Positions 9,940 to 21,103 of a DNA stretch of 64,000 nucleotides are shown piece by piece. The stretch is from contig JBAOKB010000147.1 of NCBI GenBank assembly GCA_037044905.1, positions 62,001 through 126,000 of the forward strand, read 5' to 3'. The DNA comes from Hortaea werneckii (lineage: Eukaryota > Ascomycota > Dothideomycetes > Mycosphaerellales > Teratosphaeriaceae). Position numbers and translations under genes: made by a program. The number at the start of each line of letters is the position of its first letter. Position 1 is the stretch's first letter. Under the pieces are notes generated by a model. The model did no database searches, was not told the origin of the DNA, and saw nothing but the letters and a program-made list of their open reading frames with translations.

Positions 9940-12900
9940 CTAGGCGCCACCGCCCTGCCCTCCACCACGGCTACGCTTAGCATCACCACCTTCACTGCCA
10001 TCGTGCGAACGCTTCTGCCCAGCATTGGGGTGTGCTCCACCGCGAGGCATTCCAATCTGGCTGCCACCGCGGCCACCTCTCCCTGCATTAGCACCTCCAC
10101 GGGGAAGCCCTGACTGCATGCCTCCCCGTTGTCCTTGCTGGCCCGCAGCGCCCTGGAAGGAGAGTCCGCCACGACCGGCGGCACCACCTGCGCGGGGGAG
10201 ACTGCTCTGTCCACCTCGGCCGGGTTGAGGTATTCCAGTTCTCAGACCTTGCAGGGCAGCCGGTCCGGTGCCGGCGTTTTGGCTGTTACCTGGGGTAAAG
10301 CTCGGGGCCTGGGGATTTGGGCTGTTGCTCTGTTGACCGCTAGGTCTCCGAGCAGGCTGGGAAAGGGCGGCACCCTGATTCTGCGGAGTAGGGGTTGCAG
10401 CACTGGGCTGCCCGAACGATCCAGTCGGCGCTGAAGGCTGACCGAATGTTCCAGTCGGCGCCGACGGCTGTCCAAAGGAGCCCGCTCTCGGTGCTTGACT
10501 CTGCGCAGAAGGAGACTGCGGCGTCTGCTGAGACTGTGCAGGCGAAGCAGGAACAGCTGGTTTGCTAGCCGGCGAGCTGGCAGTAGGCGGCACGGCGACC
10601 TGCGTAGGCTTCGGTGGCGGCTTCTGAGTCTGTGCCACCTCCCAAACCTCCTTGACCGGCTTCTCAGGAGTATCCGTAGCCGCCTTCTTCACATAGTTGA
10701 GCTTCGCATTAGCAATATCGCGCTGAGAAATCTGTACCTTCGCCTTCTTCTCAGCGTTCTCAATTGCAGTCTGCACAGCCTTCTCCTTCTCGGCTTGTGC
10801 AGCCTCAAGCTTCTCAGTAAGCTCTTTGACTTTGTCCTCGTCTCCTGCGCTCGCGGCTGAGCCTTGCGCCTCCTTCAGCTTGGCAATCTCTTCGTCCTTC
10901 TGGGCGACACCCTTCTCAATGCCGGTAGCAATGTTTCTCCTCAAGACTGTCTTCGCCTTCTCATTTGTCTTGAGAAGCTGCAGTACTTGCGATTCCTTGA
11001 TATCGTGCAGTGCCACCTGCACTTGCTCGTCCGTAAGGTCCGAGAGATTGATGGCCGGAGCGTCGCCTGTCTCAACCTTCTTCTCTGTCTTGACAGGACT
11101 CATCGCTTCAGCAGCGTCCTCAACAGCAGCATTGCCAGCCTTGTGCAGCTTTTCCACCTCCGCAGCGTGGGCCTCCTTCATCTTCTTCACTTCCTCCTCA
11201 TGTTCCTCCTTGACCTTCTGCATCTCAGCAGAGTGTTGCGTGATGAGCTCCTGTTTACCTTCCTCCTGATACTTGGCTTTGTTCTCAGCAAGCTGCCGCC
11301 TGAGATTCTCACGTTGCTGTTGGAGTTTACGCTCGCATTGCTCATCCTTTTGCTGCAAAGCAAGAGCGTGCTGCTCTTCCATTTGCTGAATGTACTTGTC
11401 CTTTTCCTCGCGCACACGTGTAACCTCAGGGTGCTCAGCGCCAGTCGACTCTTCGCTCGTAGTAGCTGCCTTAGCAAGCGCAGCATCTTTCTGTTCCACT
11501 GACTCCTCCAGCTTTGTCTGAAGCTCAGAGACCTTAGTCTCCAATTCTGTCACCACCTCCTTCATATTTCCGGACTGGTCGTGGTCGTTACTCTGCGCCT
11601 GTGCGGTTTCAAGCTTCTGCTCGAGATCGGAGATCTTGCTCTCCAACTCCACAACCTGGACTGACTGGTCAGCTCCAGTCTGCTGCTGTTGCGCACTTTC
11701 GAGCTGCTGCTGGAGTTCAGTGATTCTAGCTTCAAGCTCGACTGTGTTGGAGGTCTGCCCTTCCGTTGCAGTCTGTTGTTGCTGCGCAGCTTCAAGCTGC
11801 TGCTGAAGCTCAGAGATTTGGCTTTCAAGTTGAGCGATCTTGCCCTGCAGTTCGTTCACAAGCGCTGTCTGGTCTGTGTTGCCTTCGGCAACAGCGGCAG
11901 CTTCCACGCCAGTCTGCTGCGATGCCTCGAGCTGCTGCTCGAGCTCTTTGATCCGAGTCTGCGCTGCAGTGATCTCGCCGCCCAACTCTTCCACCCGCTG
12001 GGCGTGCTCGGCGGCGTTCTTTTCTGCTTCCGCAATGCGGGCATGCAGTGCTGCGTGCTCTTCGCCACTCTCTTGAACCTCGCCGTCTTCTCCACCGCCA
12101 GTCTGCTTCGCTTTGATCTCTTCTAGCTCCTTCATTGCTTGCTGAAGCTCAGCCTCTTTCTGGTCCTTCATCTCTGTCGCCTGTTTGACCTCCGCTTGCA
12201 ACTCGCCGATGCGACCATTCTGCTTCCTATTCTGATTTTTGGCCTGCTCTTTAAACCGGTCAATGCGCTCTTGCCACTGGGTTCTCTCCGCCTCAACAGC
12301 TTCGTCACTCTTGGCCTGTGCCTGCTCGATCTGCTCTTTAAGTGGTGCCACTTCAGCCAAAAGCTTCTCCTTCTCGCCTTCGAGCTCGGTGATTTTGGTC
12401 TTATAACCCTCAATCTCCTCAGGATCCGCACGGCCGTACTTGGAGATGACGTTGTTCGTTCGCTCACGCCAGTGATCCCGATCATCTTGAAGCAACTTCA
12501 TCTCAACGTCTTTGCTTTCAAGATCGCCCTCTAGCTCGCTGACACGGGCCTTGAGAGGATCGATCTCTGCATAAAGTCTCTCAACCTCCTTCAGGTTTTC
12601 CTCGAGCTTGACTCTCGCAACACGCGCCTCTTCACGCAACGTAGTGTTGGCCTCTCGGAAAAGGTTGAGCTCGCTGATCGTCTGCATCAACTTGCTAGTA
12701 GAGCCTTCAGCCGCTGTCTTCTCCTGACTGTGCCTACGCTCGTCAGCAAGCTTCTGGCGGACGTCCTCAAGCTGGCCATTGGTGTAGTCGAGCTGCTGCT
12801 GCAAACGCTTCGATTCCTGAATGCTGAGCTCATACTGCACGTCGACAATCTCCTTTTCTCTTCGCAAGAAACGAATGACTTCTTGTAGATTACCGTCACT

Positions 12901-15900
12901 AGACTTGCTCGGTGAGCCGGCCTCGCCACCTTCATTGCCTGCAGGTGTGACGTGCTGCCTGCCCGCCCGAAGAGCTGCAAGTTCGGTGGAGAAGGATTCC
13001 ATCTGCTGATGAAGCACTCCATTCTGTCTGCCCAGCTCTTCCCTCTTCCTCCCCAGATCCTCAATCTCCTTCTCGAATCGATCTTTCTGTTCCTCCCAGC
13101 TCTCCTCACCCTGCGCAAGGGATTGCTTCGCAGCCTCTGCTTCGGCCCGGATGCCCGCGACTTCAGTGCGCAGATCGTTGTAATCTTTGCGGACAGACTG
13201 GAGAGAACGAGCGGCTTCGGCGTGCTTGAGCAACTCATCTTCGTACGATTGCTGCGCCTGCTGAGCAATTTCTGCTTGCGCCTTCATGTCGCCCTGGTAC
13301 ATCTTCTTTTCTTCGCTGTGACGCTCGGCATCATCACGCAGGCGAGCAAGTTCTGATTCAAAGCCGGCTTTCTGCTCATCCAATACCCTGGACGCTTCCT
13401 CAGACTTGGTGCGCAACTCTGACATCTCTGTGCTTGTGCTGCTCAACTCCGAGTGCAGGTCCTGAATCCTCTGCTCCATGTCTGCGATCTTAGCATCCTT
13501 TTCAGCGACGAGGCGGTCAGTCTCTTCCTTATACTGCTCAGAAGTCTGGTTGAAGTTGGCGAGCTCCTCCTCAGTCGACTGCGCAATCGAGCGATACTGC
13601 TCAACCTGCTGTCTTGCTGCTTCAAGCTCATTGCGTGCAAGTTCGAGATCCCGCTTGAGTTCTGAAATCTCAAGCGCGAGTCTTTGCTCTGCTGGCAACT
13701 CTGCCGCCTCCTCTCCGGTTGCTTGCTCGTTGTCCTCTGGCTGTGGGGCTTGAGCACGCGGTGTTGGGCGCGGCTGTAGGGCTGACACCTTCTCTTCGGC
13801 AGAGCGGAGCTCAATCCTCATCTCCTCAACTCTGCCCTTCAACTCGTCTCTCACTGTCTTAGCCGCCACCAGCTCTTCCCGAACGTTGCCCAAGGATTTC
13901 ACCAGATCGTCGATCCTCGTCCGACTCTGACCTTCTTCGTACTCCCTTCTCAACGCAGCCTTGCGAGACTCGTCCACCTCGTGCTCGAGTTTCTTCTTTG
14001 TCTCGTTGAGTTCAGTCTCAATGCTCTCCGTCCGCGTCTGAAGACGTCTGCGAGTCTCCGACTCCGCCAACTCTCGCTCGTTCTGCAGATTCTGGAGGTC
14101 CGCGACAAGTTTGTTCAACCTGCTCCGCTCATCCATGAGGTTCTTGTTGTCCTCTGTCAAGCGAGCCTCGATGCGCTTCCAAAGGTCCTTCTCTGCTTTA
14201 GCGTTGGCGTTCTCGTTTCGCAGACTATCGGCCATCGACTTTGCTTCAACAAGCTCCTCAGCGACTTGCTGGGTACGGAGGTCTTGCTTCGCAGCATTCT
14301 CATGCATCATCTGGCTGCGCTTGGCGAGTTCCGAGTTCTCATTACGAAGCGCAGTGAAGTTGGAATTGAGCATCTCATATCGCTCAGCCGCAAGCTGGAG
14401 CTGGCTCTGAGCTCTGGTCACATCGGCTTGTAGGTTTGACTTCTCACGCGCCAAAGCATCAACCTGCTCCTTGAGCATGCGGCGATCCGTAGATGACTCA
14501 TTCCTAAACTGATCGAAAAAGCTTTGCTGTTCCTTGAGCAGCTTGTTGAGATCCTCCACATCCTTGGAACGCGGCGTCGGCGGCTCAAGGCCAGATTGCC
14601 CGTTCCTCTGAGGCGTAGCAGGCGGGCCCATGCTCTGTCCGAACATGCTTTGAATGTCCGCATCAGGGGCCAGTCGGCCACGGTGTTGAAGCATGCGACG
14701 GAACATGTCACGCTCCTTCATGTAACTGTCAATCTGGGTCACGGTAGCCTGCAGTTCATCTTCCAATCTCTGGACCTTCTGCCTCAGCTCCTCATTCTCA
14801 TTTGCAAAGGCCGCGGTCTGCCGCTCCTTTTCTTGAGCTTCGTCACCCTCAAGCCTTTCGCCGAGCACGCGAGTAAGGCGTAACATTTGCTCGTTCTTGT
14901 TTTGTAGATCAGCTACGGAATGGAAAATGACGAGGCGCTCGTTGATGAAGCGATCTGTGTCAGTCATGGATGAATCGTGCTCAGCACCACCCGTCAGCTC
15001 ACCTCGAGCAGCACGCTCAAGCTCGAGTCGCTCTTGCGCACTCATTTCACCAAGACCTTGCTCACGAGACTGGATCTCGACAAGCAACATCTTGATCTGG
15101 GCAGAGAGATCGCGAAGCTGCTGACGAAGCAATTCGCCTTCGCGGCTGGAGGCAGCTGCTTCATTCTGCCAATGCTGGCTTTCTTTAACAGCGGTCTGGT
15201 GGTTCTGGTTGGCATCATCAAGCATACCGCTGAATTCAAGGACCTGCTGCTCCAGCCTCTCTTGATCAGCCTTCAATTCCAGAATCTCTGGCGAGCGCGA
15301 TTCCACTGCGGTGACAAGCTCATCCAGGTGTTCGGTAAGCTTCGCAGAACGACGCTTCTCGGAGTCAAGTTCCTGCTTCGTCTCCATGTAGTTTGAATAC
15401 AGCTGCGTGAAGCTGAGGCCGTTGACAGACTTGCGCATACTGCCAGGCAATGCCCCAGAAGGACTGCCTCCCCGAGTAGGAGTCGAAGGATCCAACCCAG
15501 CACCATTGCGCATTGGCGTGCCCGCTCTAGACCGGCTCACGTTCTGCTCCAACTTCTCGACCTGCAGCTCAAGTTCAGCTACTTTGGCCTCAGAAGCCTC
15601 TTTGTCACTGCGCTCGGTCTCGATCTCCGCCTGCAGGCGACCAATCTCTTCCGCAGCATCGTCTTTGATTTGATCGACCTGTCCCTGCACCTCCTGCAAT
15701 CGAGCCTTGTGTGTGGATGCCGACTGAGCTTGCAGCTCGGCCAGTCTCTTTGTCGAATCCAGCTCCGTCCTGAAATCTTGCTCTTTTCTCGTTGCCTCCT
15801 CCTGCAGAGAAGCGATCTTGGCAAACGATTCGTCCGTTTTCCCTTGCAGCTCCTCCAGCCGCTGCCGCAATGTTGCTTCCGTCCTCTTCAAGGTCTCGAC

Positions 15901-16653
15901 ACTGGCATTGCTGTCCTCAAGTTCGCGCTGCAGAGATGCTATCCTTGCATTGCGTTCTTTCCGGAACTTCGCATGCTCCTGGGTGCGTGTCTGTAGCTCG
16001 TTGCTGTGCCATTCGTTGTTTCGTTTCAGCAGGTCAATCTCCTGCTGCAGGCTTTGCTCTTTGAACTTCTGGCTGCTGGCTGCATTTTCCAGACTCTGGT
16101 TCTTCTCTTCCAAACTGCTGACCTCGCGGCGAAGGGAGAGAAGCTTAGTATGCTGCTCGCTCAGCTCTGTGGCCAGGCGATCTTTCTCCGTGCTCTTGCT
16201 TTCGACCAGAGCCAGCGCATCGCGATTCGATGCCTCGAGCGTCTCGATCCTCTGCCTTAACGCAGATGTTTCCGCGGTCGAGCCCGAAGAAGAAGAGCGC
16301 AGTTGCTCGAGCTCCGACGCCAGGGTCTCTTTTGCGCTCTCCGCCGCGCTCAGACTAGTGCGAAGCTCTTCAATCTCCTTTGCATGCTTCGTGACCTGAG
16401 CCTTCTGCGCACGAACCTTGGTCTCAGACGTGCGGACGGTGTTCTCCAGCTCCACATCCACCTTCAGTTTCTCCGCCTTCAGGCTGTCATACTCCTGGCC
16501 CTTGGATGTGAGCGAAGTGAGGAAGTCCTTGACGAGCTCGGCCGTCGGCGCGTCCAGCAAAGTCTGCAAATCGGGTTCGGCAACTTCAAAGGTGGTGGAA
16601 AGGTACGGCAAGTCCAGGGCCGTGGGGTCGGCCGCCTGGGCACGCGTCCTCAT
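9940..16653 (-). CDS. Mlp1/Tpr-like nuclear-basket coiled-coil protein
   Basis: This is one intronless frame of 2237 residues. Mlp/Tpr proteins form the nuclear basket of the nuclear pore complex and act in mRNA quality control and export, SUMO protease anchoring and chromatin tethering. Residues of roughly 50 to 1950 are almost entirely heptad-rich coiled coil, dominated by Glu, Gln, Lys, Leu and Ala. They include an RDMFRRMLQHRG segment and a later IKESQVLQLLKTNEKAK segment of the type found in Tpr proteins. The last 250 residues are unlike the rest: Pro/Ser/Gln rich, with three near-identical FGQPSAPTG-type repeats. A Gly/Arg-rich tail follows, with a bipartite nuclear localisation candidate (KRSHDGSEGGDAKRSR). 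The length is in the range of fungal Mlp1 (about 1900-2100) or slightly longer. The many open frames on the opposite strand come from coiled-coil codon bias. Confidence 0.92.
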   Translation of the reverse strand: MRTRAQAADPTALDLPYLSTTFEVAEPDLQTLLDAPTAELVKDFLTSLTSKGQEYDSLKAEKLKVDVELENTVRTSETKVRAQKAQVTKHAKEIEELRTSLSAAESAKETLASELEQLRSSSSGSTAETSALRQRIETLEASNRDALALVESKSTEKDRLATELSEQHTKLLSLRREVSSLEEKNQSLENAASSQKFKEQSLQQEIDLLKRNNEWHSNELQTRTQEHAKFRKERNARIASLQRELEDSNASVETLKRTEATLRQRLEELQGKTDESFAKIASLQEEATRKEQDFRTELDSTKRLAELQAQSASTHKARLQEVQGQVDQIKDDAAEEIGRLQAEIETERSDKEASEAKVAELELQVEKLEQNVSRSRAGTPMRNGAGLDPSTPTRGGSPSGALPGSMRKSVNGLSFTQLYSNYMETKQELDSEKRRSAKLTEHLDELVTAVESRSPEILELKADQERLEQQVLEFSGMLDDANQNHQTAVKESQHWQNEAAASSREGELLRQQLRDLSAQIKMLLVEIQSREQGLGEMSAQERLELERAARGELTGGAEHDSSMTDTDRFINERLVIFHSVADLQNKNEQMLRLTRVLGERLEGDEAQEKERQTAAFANENEELRQKVQRLEDELQATVTQIDSYMKERDMFRRMLQHRGRLAPDADIQSMFGQSMGPPATPQRNGQSGLEPPTPRSKDVEDLNKLLKEQQSFFDQFRNESSTDRRMLKEQVDALAREKSNLQADVTRAQSQLQLAAERYEMLNSNFTALRNENSELAKRSQMMHENAAKQDLRTQQVAEELVEAKSMADSLRNENANAKAEKDLWKRIEARLTEDNKNLMDERSRLNKLVADLQNLQNERELAESETRRRLQTRTESIETELNETKKKLEHEVDESRKAALRREYEEGQSRTRIDDLVKSLGNVREELVAAKTVRDELKGRVEEMRIELRSAEEKVSALQPRPTPRAQAPQPEDNEQATGEEAAELPAEQRLALEISELKRDLELARNELEAARQQVEQYRSIAQSTEEELANFNQTSEQYKEETDRLVAEKDAKIADMEQRIQDLHSELSSTSTEMSELRTKSEEASRVLDEQKAGFESELARLRDDAERHSEEKKMYQGDMKAQAEIAQQAQQSYEDELLKHAEAARSLQSVRKDYNDLRTEVAGIRAEAEAAKQSLAQGEESWEEQKDRFEKEIEDLGRKREELGRQNGVLHQQMESFSTELAALRAGRQHVTPAGNEGGEAGSPSKSSDGNLQEVIRFLRREKEIVDVQYELSIQESKRLQQQLDYTNGQLEDVRQKLADERRHSQEKTAAEGSTSKLMQTISELNLFREANTTLREEARVARVKLEENLKEVERLYAEIDPLKARVSELEGDLESKDVEMKLLQDDRDHWRERTNNVISKYGRADPEEIEGYKTKITELEGEKEKLLAEVAPLKEQIEQAQAKSDEAVEAERTQWQERIDRFKEQAKNQNRKQNGRIGELQAEVKQATEMKDQKEAELQQAMKELEEIKAKQTGGGEDGEVQESGEEHAALHARIAEAEKNAAEHAQRVEELGGEITAAQTRIKELEQQLEASQQTGVEAAAVAEGNTDQTALVNELQGKIAQLESQISELQQQLEAAQQQQTATEGQTSNTVELEARITELQQQLESAQQQQTGADQSVQVVELESKISDLEQKLETAQAQSNDHDQSGNMKEVVTELETKVSELQTKLEESVEQKDAALAKAATTSEESTGAEHPEVTRVREEKDKYIQQMEEQHALALQQKDEQCERKLQQQRENLRRQLAENKAKYQEEGKQELITQHSAEMQKVKEEHEEEVKKMKEAHAAEVEKLHKAGNAAVEDAAEAMSPVKTEKKVETGDAPAINLSDLTDEQVQVALHDIKESQVLQLLKTNEKAKTVLRRNIATGIEKGVAQKDEEIAKLKEAQGSAASAGDEDKVKELTEKLEAAQAEKEKAVQTAIENAEKKAKVQISQRDIANAKLNYVKKAATDTPEKPVKEVWEVAQTQKPPPKPTQVAVPPTASSPASKPAVPASPAQSQQTPQSPSAQSQAPRAGSFGQPSAPTGTFGQPSAPTGSFGQPSAATPTPQNQGAALSQPARRPSGQQSNSPNPQAPSFTPGNSQNAGTGPAALQGLRTGIPQPGRGGQSSLPRAGGAAGRGGLSFQGAAGQQGQRGGMQSGLPRGGANAGRGGRGGSQIGMPRGGAHPNAGQKRSHDGSEGGDAKRSRGGGQGGGA

Positions 16654-17561
16654 TGTCGCGGTGGTGTCGTTGTCGTGGGAGCTAAACCATCATCAAACCT
16701 CCGTTGGACCTCCGCAGACAGAATGAATGATTGAGTGAGTGGGTGGCGAGAGGGGCGGATGGGCGTGGAGCACAATGAACTCGACCGCGCTGCCCGCTGC
16801 GAGTCTGGCTGACTGTCTGTCTGTCTGTCTTTGAAGCTTTGGAAACTGAACGCGACTCAAGCTGCACAGTGACGGATGCGGCCTAGCGACGAGCACAAGC
16901 CCCTACAGCGGAAAGGAACCGTCCCGTCCGCCTTGCACCTCTCACCTAAAGTACTGCCCAGTTGTACCTGCACTTGAAGAGTATCAGAGAATACACCTAA
17001 CGGAGAATTCCTTTCATTAATTTGCAGCTTAGTGGCGTCGACTCTGCTGGCAGTCAAGTCCCGTCTCTGGGCATGTGGATAGCATGTCGCTGTATAACTC
17101 TGGATCATCAAACCCAGTGGACTGCCCTGCCTTTTGATAGCAATGCGATTTTGCCTGAGGCACCCCTTCGTCTCACCTCCGGCGGACACCGACAAGATAT
17201 TCTAGCAGCTTCTTCCTCTCTGGACAAGTTGTTTACCATCTCACGCCTTCATCATTTCCTTCGTCCACACACTCCTTCTCCTCAACGCTACAACCCTGTA
17301 TCACCCCCACTCCTTGGTATGTATTTCTTCCAGCTTACTCTCCCTGCAATGATGATACCTATAGCTGGCACCAGTCCTAGAGACTTGTACTCTTTACCAT
17401 GCGGAATAGCTTTTTGAGATATTTCTACCTCTCCGTTCTGATTGCACTTCTTCTACCTACCTCTTAGTAAACACTAGGGAAGAGCGCTTGCTGACAGCCT
17501 CTCGAGATTCGCAGGAGAAATTTGCATGAGCACACTCTTTTACGCTTAGTGGTCGATCACT
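16654..17561. promoter_or_regulatory. Divergent promoter between MLP1-like and AHA1 genes
   Basis: The 908 bases lie between two genes transcribed away from each other, so both promoters should be here. A (CTGT)n microsatellite lies at 16813-16831. Pyrimidine-rich stretches around 17210-17300 and 17420-17470 are typical of fungal transcription start regions on the plus strand. No protein-coding signal was seen. Confidence 0.5.
16813..16831. repeat. (CTGT)n microsatellite
   Basis: About four and a half perfect copies of a four-base unit lie in the leader region upstream of the nuclear-basket gene. The tract is short and probably neutral. Confidence 0.8.
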
Positions 17562-18716
17562 ATGGCCCTCCACAACCCCAACAACTGGCATTGGGTGAAC
17601 AAAGATGTTCGCAACTGGACGCAGGACTACTTGACTACGGAGCTCGTTGGCACCAAAGCAAGCAAGGACGATGGAACAAGCGCTGAGATTAGCAAGCTGC
17701 TCAGCTTGGAGGGAGATGTGGACGTTTCACAAAGGAAAGGCAAGGTCATCACCATTTTCGACGTGAGACTGCAGCTGGAATACAGCGGAAAGGTCCCCTT
17801 GAAGGAGAGTGAGAAGGCAGAGGGTCAAGAAGGTGACACCAAGGACGTGAGCGGCACAATCACGATCCCCGAGGTGGCACACGACACTGAGGAAGATGAG
17901 TACGTTGTACGTCTCTTACATCCTTGTCGAACGCATAAGTCTGTGCATACTAACACGTCTCTCAGTTTGAGGTAGAGGTCTACAGCTCCGACCTGAGCAA
18001 GGAACCCGTAAAGGACCTTGTCAGGAAAGAGATTACACCACAACTACGACAAAAGCTGCAAAAGCTTGGTCCCCACCTCATATCGGAACACGGAAAAGAC
18101 CTCCAACACCCAGCTGGTCATGATGCATCCGCAGGTTTCAGCCGATCAAAGGTGATGTCGAGCTCTTCGGTCGCCAAGCAAAATGACGAGCCAAAGAGCG
18201 CGTCGACTGCAACAGCTGGCGCAGCCAACGGTCCCAAGATCAACGTGACGACCCTCAGCGATCAACAGGAGTTCCGTACAGAAGCTGCTCAGCTCTACGA
18301 GACGTTCACGGACCCGCAGCGCATCGCTGCCTTCACACGCGCCCCTCCAAAAATGTTCGAGGGCGCAAAAGAAGGCGGCAAGTTCGAGATCTTTGGCGGC
18401 AATGTATCAGGAGAGTACACAAAGCTGGAGAAGCCGACCCTGATCGAACAGAAGTGGCGGCTAGCTCAGTGGCCACAGGGTCACTACAGCACGCTGAAGA
18501 TCAAGTTCGAGCAGAACGACGTCGACGCTGTGACCGTCATGGTCGTCAACTGGGAAGGCGTACCGGTCGGCAGCGAAATCGACACGAGGCGGAACTGGGA
18601 GACGTATTACGTCGAGTCCATCAAACGGTAAGTCTCTCGAAGCCACTTTCCAGGCCTACACCACAAAATGCTGACTTGCAATCTTCAGGACCTTCGGCTT
18701 CGGCACTGTGTTATAA
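17562..18716 (+). CDS. AHA1: Aha1, activator of Hsp90 ATPase
   Basis: This co-chaperone binds the Hsp90 middle domain and stimulates its ATPase. Three exons are supported: 17562-17906, 17966-18627 and 18689-18716. The introns are 59 nt (GTACGT donor, TACTAAC branch) and 61 nt (GTAAGT donor, CAG acceptor). Joined they give 344 residues in one frame. The N terminus carries the family signature NNWHWVNKDVRNW, followed by the Aha1 N-terminal domain (about residues 15-150). A Ser/Ala/Thr-rich linker comes next. The AHSA1/START-like domain begins near LYETFTDPQRIAAFTRA and ends with the short exon, which encodes the terminal FGFGTVL. Length fits the family (about 330-350). The ATG at 17562 sits directly before the conserved start. 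Confidence 0.96.
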
Positions 18717-19202
18717 GCCGATGATGAATATTAGAAGGAAGAACGAAGTCACGAGCATTGCATATACGGTTGTATGAGCAGTAAGATACCACGCCATTTT
18801 CGCCACGCGTATTACTTTAGCGATATGGCAATAGACTAGACGCATAGTCATCAAACGATTTACTTTGAGCTATTTTTATCCTGTTTTCCTAGTATTCACT
18901 GCAGTACAAGTCCGTCGTCTTTGGTTGATGGGAATCATGTGATAGGTTCAGTGACGCGAAAGTGACACGGGCGTCCGGTGGCTCCTTCCTCGTTTGCTTC
19001 CTCATGTCACTTCAAACGGCAGCCTGGAGCTTGGACACCTCTTGCTTTGTTTCTCGCATCAACTTCATCTTCTTGTCTCAGAACAACTTCAACGATCCAT
19101 CTTCCTCCTTCCAAACCAACTTGGACTTCGACGCTGATCCGCACCGGGGTTCGCCAACACCATCCACTTGCTTCACCCGGCTACGAAGATCGACACGCAG
19201 CC
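18717..19202. other. Intergenic between AHA1 and the hypothetical gene
   Basis: The 486 bases hold the 3' region of AHA1 and the upstream region of the next plus-strand gene. Nothing further was recognised. Confidence 0.45.
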
Positions 19203-20150
19203 ATGCCTTCATTCAACACGACAGTCGCGTGGGCTGTCCCGGTCGAAGTCGAAGTCCTGGGTGCTCACCTTGAGGCGTACATCATCCTCCAGCCAACAAT
19301 CAATACCTTGCGGATGTGCCACCGGTTTGGCAAAGGGGATGAAGCAGCGATCACCAAAACTCCCTGTGGAACTCCTTAATGAGGTTGAGGAGTATCTTGT
19401 GGCCCGTGAAAGGCGGAAGACACGCAAGGCTTGGAATGCTGACTTTCGGTGCTTTCAGCTGAGGTGTCAGAAACGCGACCATTTCAGCCAGTGCGAATTG
19501 GAAGATCTGGCGAAGGTTGGAGGCAGATGTGCGCCTGGCCTGCGGCGTGATCCGAACTAAAAGACCCTGACGAGAGCGAGGTTGAAGAAGAGGTGGAAGA
19601 GATGCTGTGGGAGCACATCGAGGATAACTTTGATCAGCGGCATCGCGAGAGGTGCCAGGGATGGTGTGACCGCCTCGGCACACCGATATCGTCCAGTTAT
19701 GGCATCTTCAGCGAACGGGCCGACCTCTTCCTACAACGCTTCGGCTTAGAGACCTGGACAACGCATGTTCGGGTTTTAGCGCCTTCGGAGAATAGCTTCT
19801 CGGGCACTTGGGATTATAATACTCCGTTGCGCGCACAAACGACGGTAGCGTATTTGAAGCTACCACACCAGCAACAGAACCTCGCAAGTTCCTGGGAAGA
19901 GGACGCAGAGGAGGATGAGTGCTCCACGATGTACTTGGAAACCGGATATACCATGCGCCTGACGCAGCCAGAAGCCCTGACAGAGAAGGACATCAGCCGT
20001 TTCAAGCGTGCACTGGAGATTTTGGGACTGAAACCCTGGGTACATCCAAGTCAGAGACGGGGCTGGGATAGCGGCAACAAGGACGACCAAGGATTGCCCG
20101 TGAACGTGAAGCCGAACCTCACCGTCCTATCTCGGATGGCTATCGACTAA
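19203..20150 (+). CDS. Fungal hypothetical protein with two frame breaks
   Basis: I do not recognise a function. Three frames read together make one plausible protein of about 315 residues. It starts at 19203 and reads WAVPVEVEVLGA and FGKGDEAAITK in frame one. A frame-two segment continues with LPVELLNEVEEYL, the look of an F-box-like helix, and a Cys/His-containing stretch (FRCFQLRCQKRDHF). Frame one resumes with EEEVEEMLWEHIEDNF and runs to 20150. The first break sits in an AAAA run near 19361 (one base too many). The second sits near 19553 (one base too few, in a CC run), since adding a base gives DPELKDPDESEVE. No plausible GT-AG intron bridges either point. It may be a member of a family of Dothideomycete lineage-specific proteins. 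It is either a decaying copy or a victim of sequence errors. Confidence 0.5.
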
Positions 20151-21103
20151 GATCTTCAATGGAGGAAAGAGCAGCTCGGCAGAGTTGGGGAATTAAGGCA
20201 AAGAGACTTCCAAGAGCGGCGCAACCGGCATTGGGCAAGCTGTGCAAGGAGCCAATTCTTGCATGCGAGTGCCACGCGGGTGGCACGGCTGGTTTTGCTT
20301 GAGAGATGGCTCTGAAACTATGAGATGATCCAATTGCTTTCGATTGACGGGTCTGTAGCTGTTGATCAGAGAGTTCGTATGTCCGACATTGTCCTTGTTC
20401 TTGCCTCATCACTGCATCTAAAGTGTGAAACCAAGTTTGGCATTTAATGAGGATCAAAAGCACTTGGACACTGTTCGTCAAAAGCCGAAACATGAAGGTC
20501 ACGTGTTGGGCATCCCCATGTTCGGCTCGCGACGGCAGAGTTACCGAAATACAGGCCGAATCTCGCTTGCCAAGGACATGACGAAGGGTGCATCAGCAGA
20601 AGGGATCATCCTTTTGCTTCGCAATCACCACTGCTGCTGCTGCGCATTCATCTTCGCGGCCTGCAGTACGTACATGGTGTGTAATGATTTGACATTTGCC
20701 ACCTGCTCATCTACCACCTGGGACGCAGACAAAGGCTTCTTCCACGTGTGGGTGTCTAGACTTTCCACCATCCTCAGGTTCCCCTCTCTAGCGCCTCCGC
20801 CGAGTAGCGTCCAACTGAGCCAACGTCTTGGACTTCCCGGCCACCAGCTTTACATCATCCCGCAGCCGGATTGCAATTGACCTTCACTTGGATCCAAGAT
20901 CAGCTCAAGCTTCCCTAGTCGCTACCTGTGAGCAAACCTTGACGTCGTCCTGCTCGTTCGCCAGTTTCGCCAATATCCGACTTCATTCTGCTGCCGACCA
21001 GGAGACGTGTGAAGTGCTACATATCAGAAAGAGATACCGAGTCGGACGACGCCGAGCAAAGACTTGAGCTGCACAGACAGCACAAGCAGCATATCCCGCG
21101 AAA
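20151..21103. other. Intergenic, epsin promoter
   Basis: The 953 bases lie before the epsin start. The last 300 bases should be the epsin promoter and leader. No coding or repeat signal was recognised. Confidence 0.45.

Noticed and set aside
10495..16734. Many plus-strand open frames opposite the nuclear-basket gene
   Set aside because: They arise from Glu/Gln/Leu codons of the coiled coil read backwards. They are Leu/Ser-rich low-complexity translations.
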